8,388 nucleotides of DNA from DATHWB01 sp041744795 (GTDB lineage Bacteria > Actinomycetota > Acidimicrobiia > Spongiisociales > ZC4RG35), in NCBI GenBank assembly GCA_041744795.1, contig JBGTKD010000161.1, forward strand, positions 1-8,388, written 5' to 3'. Position numbers and translations under genes: made by a program. This document shows positions 1 through 4,783 of this stretch, piece by piece. Numbering within the stretch: position 1 is the first letter of the stretch; each line of letters starts with the position of its first letter. The notes under the pieces are model-generated. The model made no database searches, was not told the origin of the DNA, and saw only the letters and a list, made by a program, of their open reading frames with translations.

Positions 1-15
1 TTCGCGGGCGGCGAC

Positions 16-21
16 TATCAT
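16..21 (+). promoter_or_regulatory. Probable -10 element of the tRNA-Gly promoter
   Basis: The hexamer TATCAT fits the TANNNT -10 pattern and lies 10 bases before the mature tRNA-Gly 5' end, a usual distance for a tRNA promoter with a short leader. The matching -35 element would fall before the start of the window, so only half of the promoter can be judged. Confidence 0.4.
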
Positions 22-31
22 CACGTCCCCT

Positions 32-104
32 GCGGAAGTAGCTCAGCTGGTAGAGCGCAACCTTGCCAAGGTTGAGGTCGCGGGTTCGAACCCCGTCTTC
101 CGCT
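32..104 (+). tRNA. tRNA-Gly (anticodon GCC)
   Basis: A complete cloverleaf folds from this 73-base stretch. The acceptor stem GCGGAAG pairs with CTTCCGC, the D arm has the usual AGCTCAG...GAGC form, the anticodon stem CAACC/GGTTG encloses a 7-base loop with GCC at 65-67, and the T arm carries GGTTCGAACCC. The discriminator base is T at 104. It is followed by CCG, so the CCA end is not encoded and must be added by tRNA nucleotidyltransferase. It is the first gene of a Gly-Cys-Val cluster on the same strand. Confidence 0.97.
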
Positions 105-107
105 CCG

Positions 108-131
108 AGACCGGCGGCAGCCGGTCTTTTT
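108..131 (+). terminator. Intrinsic terminator just after tRNA-Gly
   Basis: AGACCGGC (108-115) pairs with GCCGGTCT (120-127) around the 4-base loop GGCA and is followed by a T run at 127-131. This is a textbook GC-rich hairpin plus U tract. It sits between tRNA-Gly and tRNA-Cys and ends only 11 bases before tRNA-Cys, which leaves no room for a separate promoter downstream of it. Confidence 0.8.
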
Positions 132-142
132 GATCGTATCGT

Positions 143-213
143 GGCGACGTGGCCGAGTGGTTAGGCACGGGTCTGCAAAACCTGTTACCCCGGTTCAATT
201 CCGGGCGTCGCCT
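143..213 (+). tRNA. tRNA-Cys (anticodon GCA)
   Basis: A 71-base cloverleaf. Acceptor GGCGACG pairs with CGTCGCC, the D arm is TGGCCGAGTGGTTAGGC, and the anticodon stem 168-172/180-184 (one G-T pair) holds a loop with GCA at 175-177. The variable loop has 4 bases, and the T stem CCCGG/CCGGG encloses TTCAATT. The discriminator is T at 213 and CCA is not encoded. Only 15 bases separate it from tRNA-Val, so the two are probably cut from one precursor. Confidence 0.96.
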
Positions 214-228
214 CCAATTTCAAAGCTC

Positions 229-300
229 GGGCCCTTAGCTCAGGGGGAGAGCGCTTCCCTGACACGGAAGAGGTCGTTGGTTCAAATCCAACAGGGCCCA
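229..300 (+). tRNA. tRNA-Val (anticodon GAC)
   Basis: A 72-base cloverleaf. Acceptor GGGCCCT pairs with AGGGCCC, the anticodon stem CTTCC/GGAAG encloses a loop with GAC at 261-263, and the T arm is TTGGTTCAAATCCAA. The discriminator is A at 300 and CCA is not encoded. It is the last gene of the cluster and is followed at once by a strong terminator. A second valine tRNA with anticodon CAC lies at 2679-2750. Confidence 0.97.
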
Positions 301-305
301 CTAGT

Positions 306-333
306 AAAATCCCCTGTAAACACGGGGGATTTT
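306..333 (+). terminator. Intrinsic terminator of the tRNA cluster
   Basis: AAAATCCCC at 306-314 pairs with GGGGATTTT at 325-333. The stem continues inwards through 315-317/322-324 to about 12 pairs with a 4-base loop (318-321). The 3' arm ends in TTTT. CTAG flanks both sides (301-304 and 334-337) and could lengthen the stem. The A-rich 5' arm also supplies a T tract on the other strand, so it may work in both directions. Confidence 0.85.
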
Positions 334-500
334 CTAGTTGCAGGGGCGGACTATCGCTCACACGGTGGGGAGAGGCGCAAGGACTATCGGATTATGGACA
401 ACAAGAGTTGCCGACTACGATCGCTTGTACTGCCCAAAAGCATGCGGCAGCGCTGCCCGAGACCCCGGCCGCCGATCCACCGAGTGGAAGGCTCCGAAAA

Positions 501-860
501 ATGTCTCTGCAGACCTCGATCTCTCCTGAGTTCTTTCCCCTTGCAGTCCCATTTGTCGCGGCTCCGGAACTCGACGGCCAAGTCCTGACGATCACCATCA
601 GTGGCGAACTCGACATCGGAACCGTCCATCTCCTCGAAGAGGCTCAGCACTCCGTGGAAGGCAAATACCAGTCTCTTCGCTACGAATTAGCGGGTCTCGG
701 GTTCCTGGACTCATCTGGCATCCGGGCCCTCCTCGCACCCCGCAACAGCCAAGTTCCCATGAGCAAGATATCTATCTCTCACCCCACTCGTCCCGTCCGT
801 CGCCTTCTCGAACTCCGGGACCTCCACGAGATGATCGTCGGTTGCACACCGAGCGGCTGA
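501..860 (+). CDS. STAS-domain protein, anti-anti-sigma factor (SpoIIAA/RsbV-like)
   Basis: This 119-residue protein is one STAS domain of the anti-sigma factor antagonist family. In that family an unphosphorylated antagonist binds a kinase/anti-sigma factor and frees a sigma factor, and a conserved serine is the phosphorylation switch. The pattern is plain: the strand LTITISGELDIGTV (29-42), then ELAGLGFLDSSGIRALL (62-78). The DSSG motif at 70-73 puts the switch serine at Ser72 by comparison with SpoIIAA. A longer open frame reaches back to a TTG at 408, but that part is low-complexity and not domain-like. The ATG at 501 was chosen because GGAAG lies 10 bases upstream and the domain begins soon after. 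No partner kinase or sigma factor is in the window. A weak promoter is possible (TGGACA 395-400, TACGAT 416-421, 15-base spacer). The family is clear; the pathway controlled is unknown. Confidence 0.85.
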   Translation: MSLQTSISPEFFPLAVPFVAAPELDGQVLTITISGELDIGTVHLLEEAQHSVEGKYQSLRYELAGLGFLDSSGIRALLAPRNSQVPMSKISISHPTRPVRRLLELRDLHEMIVGCTPSG

Positions 861-1043
861 GAGAACTCCGCCCGCCCGCCGGTACCACCCGCTGTATTCG
901 ACGGTCAACTTGTGCGAACTAAGGCGCTGTTCAATTCAAATGTTTGACTCGCTCCTGGCCGAACATACGCGATAAGCTGTTCGCCATATACGGCGTTGAA
1001 CCTTCGAATGACGGATGTTCGGCAAAGAACAGGAGTAGGTCAT

Positions 1044-1439
1044 ATGGCGATGTCCGAGGAGCACAAGGCGGCGTTGGCACAGGGTCGACGAGAGGGCCGG
1101 GCGGTGAAGCAATATCTGCGATTGGTCGGCTCACGGCGGCCTGGTCGTCCGGTGACGAAGGATTCTCTAGAGCGCCGCATCACTGGTTTGAACGAGAAGA
1201 TCAAGGGTGAAGACGACCCGCTCAAGAGGCTCGAATTGATTCAAAGTCGTATCGACGCCGAGGATCAAATGGCTGAGATCGAGGACGCCGTCGATGCTGA
1301 CGCGATCGAGAAGGAATTTCTCGAAGTCGCCAACTCCTACTCGGAGCGCAAGGGAATCGGCTATTCGGCCTGGCGAGAAGCAGGTGTCTCAGCCCAGGTG
1401 CTCCGGAATGCAGGCATTCCTCGCACTCGGCGGGGATGA
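1044..1439 (+). CDS. Conserved hypothetical protein with AT-hook-like tract
   Basis: A 131-residue soluble protein that I cannot assign to a functional family. The ATG at 1044 is supported by AGGAG at 1031-1035, 8 bases upstream; an in-frame ATG at 996 has no ribosome binding site. The charged N-terminal helix (about 4-29) leads into RRPGRPV (31-37), which looks like an AT-hook (core GRP). A strongly charged helical stretch likely to be a coiled coil follows (about 41-95, with DDPLKRLELIQSRIDAE). The C-terminal segment SYSERKGIGYSAWREAGV (98-115) and the basic tail NAGIPRTRR look like a small helical DNA-binding unit. I recall proteins of this layout annotated as hypothetical in actinobacteria. 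A nucleoid-associated or DNA-binding role is an inference from the basic tracts only. The gene ends 12 bases before the convergent lgt stop, with no visible terminator. Confidence 0.8.
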   Translation: MAMSEEHKAALAQGRREGRAVKQYLRLVGSRRPGRPVTKDSLERRITGLNEKIKGEDDPLKRLELIQSRIDAEDQMAEIEDAVDADAIEKEFLEVANSYSERKGIGYSAWREAGVSAQVLRNAGIPRTRRG

Positions 1440-1451
1440 ATTGAGCGTTTC

Positions 1452-2261
1452 TTAGGTGGTCGGGTCTGTGTCCGCAGCTCGGCGCCAGGCGAGAACGGCG
1501 GCACCGATCCCGATGGCTGCGATGGACACCCAGCCGTTCCGGCTAAGTCCCAGAAAGCGGAAGGTCGTGTCCGTGCGTATCAGCTCGAGCAAGAAGCGGA
1601 TCATTCCGTATCCGATGAAGTAGATCCCGATGAGCCTTCCGTCGAGCGCTCGGTTTCGCTTCGAGATCCAAATGATGAATCCGGCCAGAGCGAGGTTCCA
1701 CAGCGATTCATACAGGAAAGTCGGGTGGAAGGTCTCAGCGGTTTGGTAGGCAGCCGGCCGGTTGCCGGGGTCGATTTCAAGCGCCCATGGAAGATCTGTC
1801 GGGGTCCCGAACAACTCCTGGTTGAAGTAGTTGCCCCAACGGCCAACCGCTTGAGCAAGCGGGACTGCGGGTGCCAACGAATCGAGAATGCGCCGAACGT
1901 CGAGCCCGCGTGATCGTGCCGCCGCAAACAGCGCGATCGCCCCGCCGGTCAGGCCACCGAAGAGTGCCAAACCGCCCTCCCATATAGCTATCACCTTCCA
2001 CCACTCGCCTTCAAACCGTGACAGGTGGGTGGACACGTAGGCGATGCGAGCGCCGACGAACCCGTAGATGACGACGCGGATTAGGACCTGTTCGAGCACG
2101 ACGGGGTCGCCGCCGCGATCTTCGAACCGTCGTTTCGCCAGCCACCAGGCGAGTGCCACACCGGTACCGATGAAGAGGCCGTAGAAGGTCAGGCGAATAG
2201 GACCGATCGGGATGTGGTTGATCGGAGGTGACGGGATCGAGGCAAGGATCGGATACATCAC
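1452..2261 (-). CDS. lgt: Prolipoprotein diacylglyceryl transferase
   Basis: Lgt is an inner-membrane enzyme that moves the diacylglyceryl group of phosphatidylglycerol to the lipobox cysteine of prolipoproteins, the first step of lipoprotein maturation. The 269-residue length is normal. About seven hydrophobic segments alternate with the family motifs: WEGGLALFGGLTGG (94-107), the signature GRWGNYFNQELFG (140-152, with the essential-type arginine R141), FHPTFLYESLWN (178-189) and GYGMIRFLLELIRTD (217-231). In the E. coli enzyme the second motif carries a histidine; here that place is Phe101, as I recall is common in actinobacterial Lgt. The start is either GTG at 2261, touching the upstream TGA, or ATG at 2258. 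Either way translation is probably coupled to the metallopeptidase gene, and no strong Shine-Dalgarno sequence is seen. It converges with the gene ending at 1439. Confidence 0.96.
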   Translation of the reverse strand: MMYPILASIPSPPINHIPIGPIRLTFYGLFIGTGVALAWWLAKRRFEDRGGDPVVLEQVLIRVVIYGFVGARIAYVSTHLSRFEGEWWKVIAIWEGGLALFGGLTGGAIALFAAARSRGLDVRRILDSLAPAVPLAQAVGRWGNYFNQELFGTPTDLPWALEIDPGNRPAAYQTAETFHPTFLYESLWNLALAGFIIWISKRNRALDGRLIGIYFIGYGMIRFLLELIRTDTTFRFLGLSRNGWVSIAAIGIGAAVLAWRRAADTDPTT

Positions 2262-2633
2262 TCAGTCCCAGCCCAGGTCATGAAGTCTGTCGTCGTCGAT
2301 GCCGATGTGATGGGCGATCTCGTGCAACACCGTCTTGCGGATCTCTGCCTCCAACCCAGCGCCTTCGAGCCCGAGTTGGAGGTGAGCCTGGCGGAATATG
2401 GTGATTTGGTCGGGCATGAATCCCGAGTAATCGCCGGAACGTTCCAAAAGGCTGACGCCGTCGTATAGGCCCAGTAGACCTCTGCCATGCGGGTCCTGTT
2501 CCTGAGTGGGGTGCTCCTCGACCACGACGATGAGGTTGTCGATGCGTTCGAGCACCCACTCGGGCAGGGCATCGAGAACCCGGTCGACGACGTCTTCGAA
2601 ATCCCTGCGATACATCGCCGCCGATTCAACCAC
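2262..2633 (-). CDS. Small zinc metallopeptidase-family protein (zincin, DUF1025 type)
   Basis: A 123-residue protein of the small bacterial metallopeptidase-like family (PF06262 type). The zinc motif HEIAHH at 104-109 gives HExxH (His104, Glu105, His108), followed by the family ending GIDDDRLHDLGW (111-122). The N-terminal half (DFEDVVDRVLDALPEWV, 11-27) and the central LLGLYDGVSLLER segment also match the usual layout. No signal peptide is present, so it should be cytoplasmic. The substrate is unknown for the family. The start is GTG at 2633 or ATG at 2615, and neither has a good ribosome binding site. The stop abuts the lgt start, so the two form an operon. Its 5' end faces tRNA-Val(CAC) across only 45 bases. 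Confidence 0.88.
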   Translation of the reverse strand: MVESAAMYRRDFEDVVDRVLDALPEWVLERIDNLIVVVEEHPTQEQDPHGRGLLGLYDGVSLLERSGDYSGFMPDQITIFRQAHLQLGLEGAGLEAEIRKTVLHEIAHHIGIDDDRLHDLGWD

Positions 2634-2659
2634 CCGGGAGGACCGTTTCAGCCAGGTGG

Positions 2660-2665
2660 TACGAT
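2660..2665 (+). promoter_or_regulatory. Probable -10 element for tRNA-Val(CAC)
   Basis: TACGAT matches TANNNT and lies 13 bases before the mature tRNA 5' end, so transcription would start about 7 bases before the tRNA. No good -35 hexamer is visible 16-18 bases upstream. The 45-base gap 2634-2678 must also hold the promoter of the divergent metallopeptidase-lgt unit. Confidence 0.35.
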
Positions 2666-2678
2666 TCCGCCGCCTCGG

Positions 2679-2750
2679 GGGCGCTTAGCTCAGCGGGAGA
2701 GCGCTGCCTTCACACGGCAGAGGTCGCAGGTTCGATCCCTGCAGCGCCCA
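2679..2750 (+). tRNA. tRNA-Val (anticodon CAC)
   Basis: A 72-base cloverleaf. Acceptor GGGCGCT pairs with AGCGCCC, the D arm is TAGCTCAGCGGGAGAGCG, the anticodon stem CTGCC/GGCAG holds a loop with CAC at 2711-2713, and the T arm is GCAGGTTCGATCCCTGC. The discriminator is A at 2750 and CCA is not encoded. Twelve bases of its 3' half (2718-2729) recur downstream at 2798-2809. No T-run terminator follows it. Confidence 0.97.
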
Positions 2751-2797
2751 CAACCCGATTCTTGTGAAACCCCTATGGAGATTGGGTCTCCCACCGT

Positions 2798-2809
2798 CAG
2801 AGGTCGCAG
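2798..2809 (+). repeat. Copy of part of the tRNA-Val(CAC) 3' half
   Basis: CAGAGGTCGCAG is identical to 2718-2729 inside tRNA-Val(CAC), where it spans the end of the anticodon stem, the variable loop and the start of the T stem. The similarity continues loosely (GTTCGATCCC in the tRNA, CGGTTCGGCCC here). The two copies are 80 bases apart. Such partial tRNA copies are typical of attachment sites left by tRNA-targeting integrases, but 12 identical bases are short. Confidence 0.4.
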
Positions 2810-2857
2810 CGGTTCGGCCCGCGATGTGGTCACCATGGGACACGAGTGGACACCAGA

Positions 2858-2880
2858 TTTGTCACCTGTTTGTCCACCTG
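2858..2880 (+). repeat. Tandem 11-12 bp repeats and overlapping inverted repeat
   Basis: TTTGTCACCTG (2858-2868) is followed directly by TTTGTCCACCTG (2869-2880), differing by one inserted base. The same stretch contains the inverted pair GTGGACA (2846-2852) and TGTCCAC (2871-2877). Short direct repeats of this size beside a tRNA resemble arm-type sites of tyrosine integrases. No integrase gene is present in the window. Confidence 0.45.
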
Positions 2881-2935
2881 GTCGAAGGTTCTCGCAAAGG
2901 GGCCGTTCCCGCTTCTCAGCCGGCGTTCAGCCCGT

Positions 2936-3185
2936 TCAACAGGATGCTCGCCAGGCGTCCAGATCGAGATTCTTCTTCAGCGAAGAGAACCCGAGGGCCG
3001 TCGTGGTCGGACAGAACTCGGTCAACGCCGACCCGTACTCGACGTGGAACACGGCCTTCCCCTTCTGGATGAAGACACTCAGCGTCAATTCGATGTTTGA
3101 TGTTGATCCCCCGATAGGCAATGTCGGCTAACTCAGCCGCGGAGACCGTCAGGCCTTTACGCCGAACGCACGGACTCCGCAACAC
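2936..3185 (-). pseudogene. Frameshifted remnant of an unrecognised gene
   Basis: Two minus-strand frames together look like one decayed protein. The upper part, in one frame, reads KGLTVSAAELADIAYRG. From a GGGGG run near 3110-3114 the sense seems to move to another frame, with IELTLSVFIQKGKAVFHV, then EYGSALTEFCPTTTALGFSS and KKNLDLDAWRAS before TGA at 2936-2938. The second frame has strongly GC-rich third positions and a natural mix of hydrophobic and charged residues, unlike the shadow frames around it. On its own it would start only at a TTG (3121) preceded closely by an in-frame TAG. I do not recognise the family. A short intact gene from that TTG, or a sequencing error in the G run, are alternatives. 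Confidence 0.42.
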
Positions 3186-3452
3186 CCCCCTGCCTTAAAC
3201 CCCGTAGGGAGAACATCGGACCTTCATCCAAGCGCTCGAGCCTTATCGGGCGCACGTGCGATGACGAGCGGGCGGCATCGCACGGACCGGTGTTTCGATC
3301 TTCGACGGCGTCGCTCACATCCCCCAACGGAGCCTCGACGGCTCGCAAACCCGGCGAACCACCGCGTCAACGACTGGTCGCGGCGTATCCGACTTCTATC
3401 GCACACGGCCGTGGGTAACGACGTGCTGACGTGCTACGTGTCAGAATGCTCC

Positions 3453-3875
3453 ATGGGGAGCCCGACACTCGCATCCGGCTACGACGCCGAGTCCGGGCTC
3501 AGGCTCGTGCAGGTTCGCGGCCGGTGGGACATCGCCGAGTTCGCCCGCCTCGCCCCGCAGGATCCGACAGTCGCACACATGGCTGAATGCGTCTCCATCG
3601 TGGATCTCCGTGGAATGGACCTGTCGACATCGCCGGGCGAGATCGAACAGCTGGCAGCGGACCGCCGTGGACACGCCGAAGCCCCCTTCGAACTTCGGTA
3701 CGCCTGGGTCATCGACAGTCAGAAAATGGCCGGGATCGCCATCCTGTACGGTCGGATGATGGGGGCCGCTCGCATCAAAATGTTTAAGAGTATCGAAGAA
3801 GCCCTCGCCCACTTCGATCTGGGATTCGACGCCTACCTCCGCGCCGAACAGTCGCTGCAACCCTTCGGTGAGTGA
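3453..3875 (+). CDS. STAS/SEC14-like (SpoIIAA-like) domain protein
   Basis: A 140-residue soluble protein. The strand GLRLVQVRGRWD (15-26), the core VSIVDLRGMDLSTSPGEIE (47-65), then LRYAWVIDSQKMAGIAILYG (81-100) and RIKMFKSIEEALAHFDL (107-123) follow the order of STAS/SEC14-type SpoIIAA-like domains, in which a late strand and the vFkdleeAlawL-type helix close the fold. It lacks the DSSG switch motif, so phosphorylation control of the classic type is not indicated. The open frame extends back to 3261, but that part is arginine-rich and not protein-like. ATG at 3453 or GTG at 3438 is the likely start, and neither has a good Shine-Dalgarno sequence. A tandem GACGTGCT repeat lies just upstream. 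The function is unknown; the family call is made from pattern only. Confidence 0.7.
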   Translation: MGSPTLASGYDAESGLRLVQVRGRWDIAEFARLAPQDPTVAHMAECVSIVDLRGMDLSTSPGEIEQLAADRRGHAEAPFELRYAWVIDSQKMAGIAILYGRMMGAARIKMFKSIEEALAHFDLGFDAYLRAEQSLQPFGE

Positions 3876-3935
3876 TTAGGGGAGATCGCGCGGGACGGCC
3901 GTTGTTGCGTGCGCGGCGGCGGGCTTCTGTTTGAC

Positions 3936-3956
3936 CAGTACCCAGGTGGGGTACTG
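3936..3956. promoter_or_regulatory. CsoR-type operator candidate upstream of DUF305 gene
   Basis: CAGTACCC (3936-3943) and GGGTACTG (3949-3956) form a perfect 8-base inverted repeat around AGGTG, giving a TACCC-N5-GGGTA core. Known operators of CsoR/RcnR-family metal sensors, such as the copper repressor of the B. subtilis copZA operon, have this GC-tract palindrome flanked by TA. The palindrome overlaps a possible -35 TTGACC at 3931-3936, so a bound repressor would block the promoter; no clean -10 hexamer is seen. No csoR gene is in the window. Confidence 0.5.
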
Positions 3957-4084
3957 CGTCATTCCGCGATCGATGGAGCACTTCGATTCCACAACATGAG
4001 AAGACGACAGGCAACCAACCGGCTGCGGACTCAGGTGGCGGCCACGACGGTGAAGGGCACGGCAAGTATCTCCGGTTCGGGGCC

Positions 4085-4585
4085 ATGATCGCCACTTCGA
4101 TGGTGGTCATGTACGCGGTGATGTATCTCCACACCTTCGAATGGGCCCATGTTCGCTGGAGTGAGACCCGACTGTTGATGACCCTGCTGATGGGCTCGGC
4201 GATGGCGTTGGTCATGCTCGGCTTCATGCTCGGCATGTACAAGAACCGGCGGATCAACATGGCGATTGTGGCGGGGAGTCTCATCCTCTTTGGTTTGGGA
4301 ACATGGTTGCTTCGCAGCCAGACCACGGTCCAAGAGACCTCGTGGATGAGCGCGATGATCCCTCACCATTCGATCGCCATCCTCACTTCGGAGCGTGCCG
4401 AAATCGACGATGCCAGGGTCTGCCAGCTAGCTGTAGAGATCATCGAGGCGCAACGTCGGGAAATCTCGGAGATGGAGTGGCTGATCGACGACATCGCCCG
4501 CAACGGTGCCGCCCTGACACCAGCCGAGGCAGCTGAGCGTCCTATCCCTGACTTCGAGGGCACCAGCGCTCGGTCATGTCCTTGA
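4085..4585 (+). CDS. DUF305 family membrane protein, Met-rich (possible copper handling)
   Basis: From the first ATG the protein has 166 residues. Three hydrophobic segments (about 2-16, 29-51 and 57-77) are rich in methionine (MVVMYAVMY, MGSAMALVMLGFMLGMYK). They are followed by the DUF305 domain with SWMSAMIPHHSIAILTSERA (86-105) and the helix VEIIEAQRREISEMEWL (117-133). DUF305 proteins contain conserved His and Met residues and some, such as cyanobacterial CopM, bind copper. The true start is doubtful. The same frame is open back to 3935 and encodes GHDGEGHGKYLRFGA just before the ATG, which fits the usual N-terminal part of actinobacterial members, yet no ATG, GTG or TTG occurs there. 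ATT at 3986, with GGAG at 3975-3978, would give 199 residues. A CsoR-like palindrome lies upstream. No terminator is seen after the stop. Confidence 0.85.
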   Translation: MIATSMVVMYAVMYLHTFEWAHVRWSETRLLMTLLMGSAMALVMLGFMLGMYKNRRINMAIVAGSLILFGLGTWLLRSQTTVQETSWMSAMIPHHSIAILTSERAEIDDARVCQLAVEIIEAQRREISEMEWLIDDIARNGAALTPAEAAERPIPDFEGTSARSCP

Positions 4586-4783
4586 GTCGCGAAGCTAAGT
4601 TCTTGAGTCATCCGCCACGACTGGGGCCTCCCGCTTCCCTCGACTGCGTATGAACGTCAGCGCGGGGAGCCCAAACCGGGGTTACCTACCGGTCCCAATG
4701 TCGGACTCAACTGAGCCGCGTCGAAGCCCTTCCCCTCGGGTGTTGGGCGGGTACGCTGCGACGATTGACGAGAGGGGACCAGG

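Larger units (their letters stand above)
2751..3452. other. Gene-poor stretch after tRNA-Val(CAC), possible integration scar
   Basis: About 700 bases carry no intact, convincing gene. They hold a partial repeat of the tRNA 3' half (2798-2809 with looser similarity to about 2820), tandem 11-12 bp repeats (2858-2880), a frameshifted coding remnant on the minus strand (2936-3185) and two similar 15-16 base sequences at 2767-2781 and 3197-3212. The open frames crossing this stretch on the plus strand are Arg/Pro/Ser-rich and do not look coding. Between 3213 and 3400 I see nothing specific. Confidence 0.5.

Noticed and set aside
137..142. TATCGT as a -10 element for tRNA-Cys
   Set aside because: It touches the mature tRNA 5' end, so transcription would start inside the tRNA.
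408..500. N-terminal extension of the STAS protein from a TTG
   Set aside because: The added 31 residues are not domain-like, while ATG 501 has a GGAAG ribosome site and fits the domain boundary.
130..588. Long plus-strand open frame across tRNA-Cys, tRNA-Val and the terminator
   Set aside because: It runs through two tRNA genes and their terminator, and its translation is low-complexity; it is a by-chance open frame.
944..978. TTGACT and TAAGCT as a promoter for the 1044 gene
   Set aside because: The spacer is 23 bases, too long for a normal sigma-70-type promoter.
2749..2766. CACAA...TTGTG hairpin as terminator of tRNA-Val(CAC)
   Set aside because: Only 5 pairs with an 8-base loop, overlapping the tRNA end and lacking a T run.
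2487..3131. 214-residue plus-strand open frame across tRNA-Val(CAC)
   Set aside because: It is antisense to the metallopeptidase gene and passes through a tRNA; composition is not protein-like.
3261..3452. Upstream extension of the STAS/SEC14-like frame
   Set aside because: The 64 added residues are Arg/Pro-rich and show no link to the domain.
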